Assembly (NCBI GenBank): GCA_002412775.1
Contig: DHVT01000028.1
Span: 138,749-202,748, forward strand
Reading direction: 5' to 3'
From: Firmicutes bacterium UBA5201
GTDB lineage: Bacteria > Bacillota > Clostridia > Peptostreptococcales > Acidaminobacteraceae
DNA: 64,000 bases
In this document: one piece after another, positions 33,147 to 42,040 of the stretch
Layout: each line of letters starts with the position of its first letter
How positions within the stretch are numbered: position 1 is the stretch's first letter
Position numbers and translations under genes: made by a program
The notes under the pieces: model-generated
What the model saw: only the letters and a program-made list of their open reading frames with translations
Databases searched by the model: none
What the model was told of the DNA's origin: nothing

Positions 33147-33818
33147 TTATTCCGTACTTTTTACAAATTTATTGACCCGTTCCGAATTTCCCGGGGAGTT
33201 GCCGACATAGAAAACCACGTCGCCCTCGAAAAAAACCAGCTTAGGGCCAGGAGACAACACGAGCTCACCTGTTCTGTTGATTCCAATGATTGTCGCTCCG
33301 GTATGTTCCCAGAATCTGATGTCACCAATGGAACGTCCGATCAACGGGCTGCCTTCCTGAATTTTGAACTCCAGTGGATATATGATGCCCACGTTCTTAA
33401 GCAGAACAGCTTCTTCAATCAACTTGTCGAGTTTATCCAGCATATTGTCTTCAATCAGTCTTTTTTCTTCAATCATTTTTGCGATGTTCTCACGTAACGA
33501 GAGCACGTGATCCTTGGATCGGTATTCTTTTATGTAGGCGACTGCGGCTGTTTTGGATTTGATCAACATCCCCTTTTTTTCAATGACCTCTACGACATTG
33601 AGTTCTTCGAGAAGTTTTAATGCCCTTCTGATTGTTTCTGGGGACACGCTGTATTTTCCTGAAAGGGTCGATCTGCCTTTGATGATATCGCCCATTTTCC
33701 ACTCGTCATTGACAATACTGTACGCGATATCCAAAGCAATTTTTTCATATTTTGAGGTTTTGTTGTCCGTTTCCTGATTTTCACTTGGATTTTCAACTGG
33801 ATTTTCAACTGGATTCAA
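33147..33818 (-). CDS. GntR-RCK_C regulator of the BusR (c-di-AMP-sensing) type
   Basis: A 223-aa protein with a GntR winged helix at about 25-95 (IALDIAYSIVND, TLSGKYSVSPETIRRALKLLEELNVVEVIEKKG). A coiled-coil region follows at about 100-145 (LRENIAKMIEEKRLIEDNMLDKLDKLIEEAVLL), then a C-terminal RCK_C/TrkA_C domain at about 145-220 (GSPLIGRSIGDIRFWEHTGATIIGINRTGELVLSPGP). This layout is that of BusR, which senses c-di-AMP and represses an osmolyte transporter. No transporter lies next to it. The start is TTG at 33818; an in-frame stop lies just upstream and AAGGATGG precedes the TTG. The first codons contain a 12-bp tandem repeat (PVENPVEN). Confidence 0.78.
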   Translation of the reverse strand: MNPVENPVENPSENQETDNKTSKYEKIALDIAYSIVNDEWKMGDIIKGRSTLSGKYSVSPETIRRALKLLEELNVVEVIEKKGMLIKSKTAAVAYIKEYRSKDHVLSLRENIAKMIEEKRLIEDNMLDKLDKLIEEAVLLKNVGIIYPLEFKIQEGSPLIGRSIGDIRFWEHTGATIIGINRTGELVLSPGPKLVFFEGDVVFYVGNSPGNSERVNKFVKSTE

Positions 33819-33950
33819 AGCTTACCATCCTTATTATTTATATTTCTCGGTATAACCTATTCTATATGCTTTTCAATTGGAATTCAATGTTTAAAAAATG
33901 TTGCATTAGGGTATTAATGATAATAATTATCAACAACACGGAGGTGCTTT

Positions 33951-34103
33951 ATGGAAAAGACAAAAGAACTGGAAAAATTAGGCTCAAGCGCTACTGAAGC
34001 ATGGGCAGAGAACGACAAGGAAATTAAGGATACTAAAGTGACAATCCCTTCAGAAGAAGCTGTACAAGAAGCAAAAGAGTGGGTTGAGGAAAATGAGAAA
34101 TAA
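33951..34103 (+). CDS. Small DUF3787-like acidic protein (spore-surface type)
   Basis: A 50-aa open frame with a strong GGAGG 8 bp before the ATG. It is rich in Glu and Lys, with the signature TKVTIPSEEAVQEAKEWVEENEK preceded by EAWAENDKEIKD. This matches the short DUF3787 peptides of Clostridia, of which a C. difficile member is known on the spore surface. It is a single-gene unit ending at its own terminator. The spore association is from family knowledge, not from this sequence. Confidence 0.7.
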   Translation: MEKTKELEKLGSSATEAWAENDKEIKDTKVTIPSEEAVQEAKEWVEENEK

Positions 34104-34109
34104 TTATGA

Positions 34110-34135
34110 AATAGGAAGATGACCTCTTCCTATTT
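34110..34135. terminator. Bidirectional terminator
   Basis: AATAGGAAGA / TCTTCCTATT, a 10-bp stem followed by T8 after the small gene; the opposite strand ends the convergent GNAT-CHAD gene at 34130. Confidence 0.85.
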
Positions 34136-35689
34136 TTTTTCGTCCATATACTCGCTCATTGCCTTACACACCTCAAGATAGGCTTCATCAGATGCCTTTG
34201 AATAGTAAGCGTGATCCTCAATAAGCTTGACAATCAATGGTTCGTCGTCGAGCTCGTATTTACCGACAAATCTCAAGTTGACACATGTGTCATGCAACAA
34301 TTTCGCATGCGATTGAAATACTTCCAACTTATTGTTGATGTTTTGAAGTTCAATATGGTCAGGCATGAGAATTTCATGCACGTACTTCATTTTTTTGGCA
34401 AGCATTCGTTTGGAATGGATGTATTTCTCTTCATAACCCAGCAATTGATCATCTTTTTCTATGAACTGTCTGAACAATTCACACTGCCTGCCCCAATCGC
34501 ATCCTGGTTTCTGTTCATTTTCGTTATGCATCAATTTGACCCTGGTGCTCGAAAACCTGAAGGTCGCCATGCGTTTGGCATCCAATATCAGCCTTGCACG
34601 AAGGGGTTGTTTGAGCACAGAAAGCCGATTCAGGACAGAGTCGTTCATGATTTCGCCATAACCGTGTTCAAACACATCGATTTCCCGAATCATCGAGGTT
34701 TTATCAAAATACCTTTTGGAATGCATGTCGAAAAAGCGATAATCTCCAGGTCTCATGAAAGGCATGAAAAAGAAGAGCAAAGCCCTAAAACGGCGAATGC
34801 TTTCTCTATAGTCGTGGATACTCAAATGATTGAAATCCTGGTTGATCATACTTTTCAGTTTTTCGTCCATTGCTTCCAAATGTCTGTCAAAAAGCGCTGT
34901 CAGTTCGTCTTCACTTAGCACGGCACCCCTCCGGTTCTCAAGATACGGGTTTTTTATACCAAACCATACGACCTCGCTATGGCGTTTGAATCCCAAAGAC
35001 TCCGCCAGTGCGATCGATGGTGCGTTTTCTATCCAAATGTGCAAATATGGCAGTTGATTTTTCTTGAGTATGCTATTGATCAAATGTTTACAAAGCCATT
35101 CTCCAACGCCTCTTCTTCTGTGACCTTCCAGTGTGTACATGATTCCCATGGAGCCATCTTCACGCTGGACTACCCAAGAAACCGCTTCACCACCCAATCT
35201 GGCACAAAATGTGGTCTCATTTTTTATGACGGCCTCAATATACCCGATGCCATCGTCTTTAAATGCATAATTCTCAAATACAATATCTAGATCGGCAAAA
35301 TTGAGACTGTCGATTTCGTAGACAGCATCGTCAAAACTGTAATGGTCTTCAATATTCTCATAAGGTTTTCCGTCATAATAATACAACCAACAAAACTCAG
35401 ACCATTCCTCTTTATACTTTGTCGTCAACAGATCGAATTGCCTTCTGGGCACACCCGCAAAGTTAAACTCGGTATGTCCGATTTCGGATCTGCAGTATTC
35501 CTCAAAGTGACGAACGAACGTCTCCGGATTCTCATCTGATGGCACTATGAACTCGCCTTGTTCCATGACAAAAAAATCTTCTTTGACATACCAGGATACA
35601 TCAAGTGTCTGGTTGATTGCGCGACCTAAGATGTTGCTATATTTGATCGGATTACCGTTCAATATCTTTTCAATTTTATTCGATTTCAT
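34130..35689 (-). CDS. GNAT acetyltransferase fused to a CHAD domain
   Basis: A 519-aa protein of three parts. Residues 1-120 are an extra N-terminal region of unknown fold. Residues about 125-250 are a GNAT domain (MGIMYTLEGHRRRGVGEWLCKHL for acetyl-CoA, ALAESLGFKRHSE). Residues about 265-515 are a CHAD domain: IHDYRESIRRFRALLFFF has the conserved His292, Arg295, Arg299 and Arg300, and later basic patches are typical of this domain. CHAD domains bind inorganic polyphosphate and occur with CYTH domains or alone, so the fusion to an acetyltransferase is unusual. No signal peptide. The start ATG is at 35689. Confidence 0.7.
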   Translation of the reverse strand: MKSNKIEKILNGNPIKYSNILGRAINQTLDVSWYVKEDFFVMEQGEFIVPSDENPETFVRHFEEYCRSEIGHTEFNFAGVPRRQFDLLTTKYKEEWSEFCWLYYYDGKPYENIEDHYSFDDAVYEIDSLNFADLDIVFENYAFKDDGIGYIEAVIKNETTFCARLGGEAVSWVVQREDGSMGIMYTLEGHRRRGVGEWLCKHLINSILKKNQLPYLHIWIENAPSIALAESLGFKRHSEVVWFGIKNPYLENRRGAVLSEDELTALFDRHLEAMDEKLKSMINQDFNHLSIHDYRESIRRFRALLFFFMPFMRPGDYRFFDMHSKRYFDKTSMIREIDVFEHGYGEIMNDSVLNRLSVLKQPLRARLILDAKRMATFRFSSTRVKLMHNENEQKPGCDWGRQCELFRQFIEKDDQLLGYEEKYIHSKRMLAKKMKYVHEILMPDHIELQNINNKLEVFQSHAKLLHDTCVNLRFVGKYELDDEPLIVKLIEDHAYYSKASDEAYLEVCKAMSEYMDEKK

Positions 35690-35755
35690 TGCGTGCCCCT
35701 AGATTTGGTTTTTATATATTATATCAAAAAAAATGCCTCTAAGGTGAAAAAGAAT

Positions 35756-35785
35756 GGAGACCCTGAATATATCTCAGGATCTCCA
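35756..35785 (-). terminator. Terminator of the hemolysin III gene
   Basis: A GGAGA(C/T)CCTGA / TCAGGaTCTCC stem with a short loop, followed on the minus strand by ATTCTTTTTC. Confidence 0.65.
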
Positions 35786-35793
35786 AATCGGTT

Positions 35794-36441
35794 TTATGCA
35801 ATTGCGATCAAATAGCGATGAATCAATATGAAATGCGCCGCACTTCCAGCGAGTATGAACAGGTGGAAAATCTCGTGAAACCCAAAACTGCCCAGTTTGA
35901 TCTTTTCTGATTTGGTGGCATAGAATATCGCACCGACCGTATAGAACAATCCTCCAATGATCAACCAAAGAAACCCATTGGTCGGTAATGTTTTTGAAAG
36001 TGGATAAATGAAAGCCACACTGATCCATCCCATGAAAAGGTACATCCCGGCAGACAACCACCTGGGCATATGGATGAAAATGACTTTCGTCACCATTCCA
36101 ATCAAGGCCAGTGACCAGATTCCAATCAAAAGACCGTAGCCGAGAGGTCCTCTGAGCGCAATGAGGCAAATGGGTGTGTATGTGCCTGCGATCAATACGA
36201 AAATCATTGCGTGATCCAGCTTTTTAAGTCTCAGAATGATCTGGTCGCTACCATTGTACCCATGGTAAATGGTTGATGCGGTATAGAGCAATATCAAACT
36301 GATACCAAATACGATCCCTCCTGCCAATGAGACAGGACTCTTTTTCATGACAGCGGTGATGATCAAAGTAATCAAAGCCGCAAAGGATAGTACGATACCT
36401 ATAAAATGTGTCCATGTGTTGAGTGGTTCCCTGATTTTCAT
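35794..36441 (-). CDS. Hemolysin III / PAQR-family membrane protein (TrhA-like)
   Basis: A 215-aa protein with seven transmembrane helices. The conserved metal-type motifs of the family are visible: STIYHG in helix 2, an Asp in KKLDHAMIFVLIAGTYTP, and HEIFHLFILAGSAAHF near the C-terminus with its two His. Despite the name, the bacterial members are not proven cytolysins; the B. subtilis TrhA affects membrane energetics. Transcribed alone. Confidence 0.88.
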   Translation of the reverse strand: MKIREPLNTWTHFIGIVLSFAALITLIITAVMKKSPVSLAGGIVFGISLILLYTASTIYHGYNGSDQIILRLKKLDHAMIFVLIAGTYTPICLIALRGPLGYGLLIGIWSLALIGMVTKVIFIHMPRWLSAGMYLFMGWISVAFIYPLSKTLPTNGFLWLIIGGLFYTVGAIFYATKSEKIKLGSFGFHEIFHLFILAGSAAHFILIHRYLIAIA

Positions 36442-36558
36442 AATGAGCTCCTAACGTAGTATTGAATACTACTTAAAGTTATATCGATATATTATCACAT
36501 GTTTTCAATATTTGCAATACATGCTATAATAAATTTATAATTGGTACAGGAGGTCTAT

Positions 36559-37071
36559 ATGTCATCACTAAAAGAGTCACTTTATTACGAAGATCCACCT
36601 TATGACAAACTGCCCGACATCAAACTTTATATGGATCAGATGTTGGATTATCTGAAAATCAATCTTGAAGTTCTCATGAGATCTGACGAAGATTCCGTCT
36701 TCACGAAAACCATGATCAACAATTATGTGAAATCGGGAATCATTGAAGCCCCGACAAAAAAGAAATATCCGAAATCCACTGTGGCCGACCTTGTGCTGGT
36801 CTATCATCTGAAACAGTGTTTTTCCATCCAGGACACCCATACCATACTGGACATCTTGAGGATTGAATCCTCCTATTATACAGAATTCACAAAGTTGCAC
36901 AAGATAATCCGCGCCTCACAGCAGTCTGAGTTGCCCTCGGACCTCGATGATCTTGATCCTGAAATGGCCAAGGCTTTGTTGATGCAATACGCTATTGAGG
37001 CCAGCGTCAAAAAAAGAATGGCCGAGCTTCTGCTCGACCACCTGAATTTAAATAAAATTGTAAAGCCATAA
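36559..37071 (+). CDS. DUF1836 protein
   Basis: A 170-aa protein of the DUF1836 family, common in Clostridia. FTKTMINNYVKSGIIEAPTKKKYPKSTVADLVLVYHLKQCFSI resembles a MerR-like helix-turn-helix. The ATG at 36559 has AGGAGG in front. It is convergent with, and overlaps by 24 bp, the serine-hydrolase gene on the other strand (37048-37071). The function is unknown; a DNA-binding role is inferred. Confidence 0.72.
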   Translation: MSSLKESLYYEDPPYDKLPDIKLYMDQMLDYLKINLEVLMRSDEDSVFTKTMINNYVKSGIIEAPTKKKYPKSTVADLVLVYHLKQCFSIQDTHTILDILRIESSYYTEFTKLHKIIRASQQSELPSDLDDLDPEMAKALLMQYAIEASVKKRMAELLLDHLNLNKIVKP

Positions 37072-38862
37072 CCAAATTGTGAGCATCACGCTTAGAATCA
37101 ACTGGATCCTAAAAATGAAAGTCATCATTCCAGACCATCTGAAGTCCGTTTTTGCCCTGTTGAACATCACAAATGCCGGAACAATCAACAGTGCGTTCAT
37201 GTATCCCAAAATCCTGATCGCAGATAGTCCCTTTGAGCCACCATAAATCACATCCCAGAGCGAATACCGTGCGGATACAAGCAATATGAAACCAAGGAGT
37301 GTGGTCATCACAAGTGTGTGAATCATCAATACTACCCTTGGTGTATCATGGATGCGATTGACCCGCATTTTCGACCATTTGGTGATGAGCACCAACCATG
37401 CAAGCAAGTTGAAAAATGCCGAGAAAACAAGCAATCCGATCTCCACATATATACTTCTGAAGAACGAAGCTCTCGTATAGACATTATTGCCTATGATGAG
37501 GGCTTTCAATTTTCCCGACTCATCTGTTTTGAACTCTGCGTAAACATTGTCCTCCGCGTTGTAAAACACTGTCTCCGAAATTGGTACATATTCCATTTTG
37601 TCGATCAGAAGCATTTGTCCTTGGTTGACAACACGCAACTGATGAATGATTTTCGTCAGTTTTTCTATGGACTCCATCGAAGCGTTCACAGGCGAAAAAA
37701 CGCCAACAAATCGCTCAAGCGCCTCCGCTTCATAAGGATTATGAACCGTGATGGAATCATATCCCGGCAAAATTTCCTCGAAGATGGATTTTGTGATCTC
37801 ATCTCTGGCATTGAGCTGATTGGAATTGTAAGTTATGAACACTGATATGTTGCTTTGGGGAACAAACAACAGTCTGGAGTTGGATCCCGGTATTCCTCCA
37901 TCTTGAATGAACACCTCATACTTTCCATACTGTGTTTTGGACAAACCAAAACTTCTTCCAGAAAAACTGCCTGCCTGTCTGGTGAAAAACGCTTCCTTCA
38001 TCTCATCAGAGACGTTCTCACCGGTCATGAAAGTCATGAATCTCGAAATTTCAGAAGCTGTGGTCAGAAAATCATCCGATGGCAAATAAATTGTTCTGTA
38101 ATTGCCAAGGGCTTCATGTCTCCCCCCTGAAACCGCATAATTTTGAATCAACTCTATGTTGCCAACGGTTTCGCCCGACACCATACTGGCACTCATATTC
38201 ATGCCAAAAGTCGATTTGAGCAAGTTCGACATCGCTTTCTCATAGGTCAATCCACTTAGGGATTCAATCAACACTCCGGCAAGCAAACTATTGACATTGG
38301 ACAAGAGAATGAACTCATCTTTTTCTATGACCGGTTTCAGTTTATAGTTACTGAAAAATTTATTCGCTTCCACGCCAAAAGAAGGTTTGTACATGGTGAT
38401 TGGTGATTCACTGACAGCCGAGTCAGCTTTTAATGTGGCAATTCCTGTCGTATGGGTCAGGACGTTTCCAAATGTCAACCCGACAAGCGATGATTTATCT
38501 TTGATGTTCAGAGGCAAATAGGATTCGATGGCTTCTTCAACCTCTATTTTTTTTCGGTCCATCCAATGAAGCAAAAGATAGGATGTGAAAACTTTTGAAA
38601 TCGATCCCGTCTGAATAACGGATCGATCCAGGCTCATGGCTTGATTTCTCATGATATCCGCTTGACCAAGAGCCGTCTCAAAAAGAACTTGACCCTCTTG
38701 TACCACAATCACTTCCAGGCCAGGCAAATTGTTGTTCACCATGGCGCGGTTGACGATCTCATCCATAGAGGATTCATTTATATCAAGGGCCTCCGAAAAA
38801 ACTAGGCCATTCATTATCATTAGACAAAAAACCAAGGTCAGAGCCATAAATTTGCTTTTCAA
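37048..38862 (-). CDS. Serine-hydrolase (beta-lactamase class C family) homologue with C-terminal membrane helices
   Basis: A 604-aa exported protein: signal peptide (1-24), class-C-beta-lactamase-type domain (about 30-360), a further external region, and four hydrophobic helices near the C-terminus. SxxK is intact (S87-I-S-K90 in QTGSISK), but the YxN motif reads LSN (L187), and the later HxG-type motif reads QDGG (Asp in place of His/Lys). The family includes wall-related peptidases, but two of three motifs are altered, so it may be a binding rather than a hydrolytic protein. It lies 13 bp behind walJ and is probably the last gene of the wal operon. Confidence 0.75.
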   Translation of the reverse strand: MKSKFMALTLVFCLMIMNGLVFSEALDINESSMDEIVNRAMVNNNLPGLEVIVVQEGQVLFETALGQADIMRNQAMSLDRSVIQTGSISKVFTSYLLLHWMDRKKIEVEEAIESYLPLNIKDKSSLVGLTFGNVLTHTTGIATLKADSAVSESPITMYKPSFGVEANKFFSNYKLKPVIEKDEFILLSNVNSLLAGVLIESLSGLTYEKAMSNLLKSTFGMNMSASMVSGETVGNIELIQNYAVSGGRHEALGNYRTIYLPSDDFLTTASEISRFMTFMTGENVSDEMKEAFFTRQAGSFSGRSFGLSKTQYGKYEVFIQDGGIPGSNSRLLFVPQSNISVFITYNSNQLNARDEITKSIFEEILPGYDSITVHNPYEAEALERFVGVFSPVNASMESIEKLTKIIHQLRVVNQGQMLLIDKMEYVPISETVFYNAEDNVYAEFKTDESGKLKALIIGNNVYTRASFFRSIYVEIGLLVFSAFFNLLAWLVLITKWSKMRVNRIHDTPRVVLMIHTLVMTTLLGFILLVSARYSLWDVIYGGSKGLSAIRILGYMNALLIVPAFVMFNRAKTDFRWSGMMTFIFRIQLILSVMLTIWLWLYNFI

Positions 38863-38875
38863 TGTATTGCCTCAC

Positions 38876-39679
38876 TTATTTCATTATTTTATAAAGTTTG
38901 CCGACCTTGTCCCGGTAGGTGAGATCAAGGACGATATCTTTTCCAGGTATGATCATATTCTCTTCCAATATGCCCCTTACAGTTTCATAAGCCAAATCAG
39001 GGAAATTGTTTTCTTTGCTGAGGTGGGCCAAAAGGATATGCTTGGTCACACCGTATCCGATGATTTCCTTGGCGATGAATCCCGCATCCTCATTGCTCAA
39101 GTGGCCGAACTCACTGAGGATTCGTCTCTTTAGCACCATGGGATACGAACCCGTCTTGAGCATCTCAATATCATGGTTGGACTCGATCATCAACAAGTCA
39201 CAGTCCTTGAATTTCTCGATGACCTCATCCGATATGGTTCCAAGATCCGTTGCGATGCCAATCTTTGTGTTTTCATTGATAAAGGCATAGCATCTTGGAT
39301 CGACTGCATCATGAGTGATCTTGGCGCTCTGGATTCTGATGTCTCCGATCTCAATGTTATCAATTTCCTCGTAAACGTGCAATAGACTTGGGTCCACTGC
39401 ACCAATTTTTGGTTTCACAGCTTCCCAAGTCTTTTCAGTCACATAAAGTGGCATTTTGTATCTTCTCATCAGCACACCCAGTCCACTGATATGATCAGCG
39501 TGTTCATGCGTTAAAAGTATGCCGTTTATGGTTTCAATTCTGACATCGATATTATCAAGGGATGTCTTGATGTACTTTCCGCTCATCCCCGCATCCACTA
39601 ACAATCTTGTGGTTTCAGATGCCACAAGTTGACAATTTCCAGAGCTCCCGCTTGCAAGTGAACAAAACGACAACGCCAT
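38876..39679 (-). CDS. walJ: MBL-fold exonuclease WalJ (YycJ)
   Basis: A 267-aa metallo-beta-lactamase-fold protein starting LSFCSLASGSSGNCQLV, a WalJ hallmark. The metal-binding LTHEHADHISGL and later MIESNHD and LLAHLSKENN motifs are present. WalJ is an exonuclease encoded in the wal operons of many Firmicutes. It follows walI by 14 bp. Confidence 0.93.
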   Translation of the reverse strand: MALSFCSLASGSSGNCQLVASETTRLLVDAGMSGKYIKTSLDNIDVRIETINGILLTHEHADHISGLGVLMRRYKMPLYVTEKTWEAVKPKIGAVDPSLLHVYEEIDNIEIGDIRIQSAKITHDAVDPRCYAFINENTKIGIATDLGTISDEVIEKFKDCDLLMIESNHDIEMLKTGSYPMVLKRRILSEFGHLSNEDAGFIAKEIIGYGVTKHILLAHLSKENNFPDLAYETVRGILEENMIIPGKDIVLDLTYRDKVGKLYKIMK

Positions 39680-39693
39680 ATGTTTACCTCTTC

Positions 39694-40554
39694 CTAAGGT
39701 GTCTCTACCGCTTGAACATAAAAAATTTTACCTTGATCCGTCATGAATCTATAATAGGGCAATGCTTCTCCGGAGATCAAATCACTGACTTGAAAACTTT
39801 GGTCATTCAATTTATACACAATTGTGATGCCTTGAATGCTGTCGCCCGCCTTGAAATTGACCATGACGGAATATAGAGCACGGTCTACACTGATTATATC
39901 ATAATTTGTCACATCAGAAGAGCCAATATTTACAGGCCATGATTTTTTGAATCCGACAACCTCTCCATCATGAACCCAGTAGATCACTTTGGCTTCTTCA
40001 ATGACCAAATTGTTTCTCATATGTTTCATGGTCACAATCTGATAGTGCCCAAGAGCCTTCACTTCAATCTTTTCAAATTCACTGTCGAAACCGTTGGCCA
40101 ATTTGAAAGCATTGATGATTTCCATGGTTTCCTTCAAGGCATCCGGATCGGTGACAGGTTCAAACCACCTGAGATTCTGCTCATCGTCACTTGAGACCCT
40201 GCTATAATGCGCTTGTTTCGACCATAGAATTTCCATTTCATGCAAAATGACAATCTCATCATCCCACGTATATTTTTCTCCGTCATACATGAATCCAGGA
40301 CCTAAAAGATCACTGACCATTGTCTCAGGGATTCGCTCGAAATCCAGTTGAATGGAAGCGATCTCATCAGGAAAGTCAAACTCATCCTGCATCAAAGTAA
40401 TTTCATTCTCATCATAAAGCTGCAATATATCCTGAAGATTGGAGGCATTTGCCTGCCTATAAAGTGCCTGATCTTCAATAATGATGAATCCAAGCATCAA
40501 ATTGGTGGCAATCAACAGAACAATCAATACATTCTTAATTTTTGGCCAATCCAT
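39694..40554 (-). CDS. walI: WalI (YycI)-like regulator of WalK
   Basis: A 286-aa protein with one N-terminal transmembrane helix (NVLIVLLIATNLMLGFIII) and a beta-rich extracellular part, as in YycI. With WalH it modulates the kinase WalK through membrane contacts. It directly follows walH (12 bp). Recognition rests on the topology, the length and the gene order more than on strong motifs. Confidence 0.75.
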   Translation of the reverse strand: MDWPKIKNVLIVLLIATNLMLGFIIIEDQALYRQANASNLQDILQLYDENEITLMQDEFDFPDEIASIQLDFERIPETMVSDLLGPGFMYDGEKYTWDDEIVILHEMEILWSKQAHYSRVSSDDEQNLRWFEPVTDPDALKETMEIINAFKLANGFDSEFEKIEVKALGHYQIVTMKHMRNNLVIEEAKVIYWVHDGEVVGFKKSWPVNIGSSDVTNYDIISVDRALYSVMVNFKAGDSIQGITIVYKLNDQSFQVSDLISGEALPYYRFMTDQGKIFYVQAVETP

Positions 40555-40566
40555 AATCTACCCCAT

Positions 40567-42024
40567 TTAGCGATACGTTTTTATTAGAGCTCCTGTATAG
40601 GCATTGAAAAGGTAAGTCCGCCCACTGATCACGACCTGCCATGTCGGCACCATTAAAGCGCTTCCACTTTGCCCTTCGATGGAATATCGCATATCAATTT
40701 TTGTGATCTCACTTCTGATCGGAAAATAATACTCGATATTGTCCAGTGCGGAATCATATATGTTGTTGTCCTGTAGATAGTAGACACTCACTTCCAGAAA
40801 ATTGTTCGAAATGCATTCATCGATGGAATACAAACGGTCCATCTCTTCAACATCGACCAGTTCAGCCTGTTGTTTGATATTCTTGAAGATGTTGACAACT
40901 TGATTGCCTTTTATTTCCACTCGAATAGGATGTGAATCCGGCGTGGTTTCAGCCAAAGCATAATTATTGATCTTATAACCAAAATAGAACACGTGCGTAG
41001 TAACTGCACCGTTCTCAAACACATAATCCGCCAGATAGATTCCAGACGGATATAGCCCGAAATTTTCGATTTTTCCCGCAGCAATTGAAAAAGCCTCTTT
41101 AAAGTTCAAATTTGAAGACAAAGAAGCATCAAATCTTTTATGATAGAGCACCTCACCGCCTGGCGACAGGGTCAAGACCTTCTCTCCATAGCCATACATC
41201 AGTATTGTAGATCCGTTGGCATCTTTCAGACGCTTGACAAAATCCATTCGATTTCCAAATACGGATCCCGATATTCTCTGAACATCACCGATCATTTCAC
41301 CATCCGCAAACTCGATTTCACTTCTAAAACGGACTTTGGGAACGACATAATTGTATTGAAAAGGAATCAGCTCATAATTCAATCGGTCATAATTCTCATC
41401 CACAGTGCTTTCCAAACTGAATCGGGTGCTGATTTTTCTGTATTCGATATAAGGTGATTGTTTGACAATCTTGACCAGCGCTCCGATATCGTGTATTTGG
41501 AAATTGTTTTTCACCAGATAATATTGTTCCCTTTTCCGATCATGGATGTAAATGCTTCTTGGGTCATTCCCGCTCAGCAAGTATTCATAAGGAGTGATTT
41601 CCGAAATGGAACCCTCTACGGCATTCGATGAAAACAAACTGTAAAATTCTGATACAGTCAATTCCATGGGCATTCTCAGCAGCATACTCTCATCTGAAAA
41701 AGCCTCAATATACGATTCACGTGTTATAGTCTCCACACTGTCATACTTCTCAAAACTGTTCAGAACTACAGGCCTTATTTCGCTCCAGATACGCTCTTGA
41801 AGCAAGACATCATAGACACGGGTATAAGATATACCCCCAAAGCTAACAAAATAACTTTGGGGGCTAATATACGCGGACAGTTTAGTTGAATTGATCTCTA
41901 TATCGCTGCTGTCGATATCCGTTGCAAAAAGGTCGTCATACATGACCCACTGCATCAAAAGCAAGGCCGTCAAGAACAATCCGATGATCAGTACGGATTT
42001 CATTCTTTCTTTAAATGAAACCAT
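40567..42024 (-). CDS. walH: WalH (YycH)-like regulator of WalK
   Basis: A 485-aa protein with one N-terminal transmembrane helix (about 10-28) and a large external region, as in YycH. It precedes walI. In B. subtilis YycH and YycI restrain WalK activity. Sequence similarity is modest; the identification relies on length, topology and the conserved gene order. Confidence 0.75.
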   Translation of the reverse strand: MVSFKERMKSVLIIGLFLTALLLMQWVMYDDLFATDIDSSDIEINSTKLSAYISPQSYFVSFGGISYTRVYDVLLQERIWSEIRPVVLNSFEKYDSVETITRESYIEAFSDESMLLRMPMELTVSEFYSLFSSNAVEGSISEITPYEYLLSGNDPRSIYIHDRKREQYYLVKNNFQIHDIGALVKIVKQSPYIEYRKISTRFSLESTVDENYDRLNYELIPFQYNYVVPKVRFRSEIEFADGEMIGDVQRISGSVFGNRMDFVKRLKDANGSTILMYGYGEKVLTLSPGGEVLYHKRFDASLSSNLNFKEAFSIAAGKIENFGLYPSGIYLADYVFENGAVTTHVFYFGYKINNYALAETTPDSHPIRVEIKGNQVVNIFKNIKQQAELVDVEEMDRLYSIDECISNNFLEVSVYYLQDNNIYDSALDNIEYYFPIRSEITKIDMRYSIEGQSGSALMVPTWQVVISGRTYLFNAYTGALIKTYR

Positions 42025-42040
42025 ACGACTGCTCCTTGAA

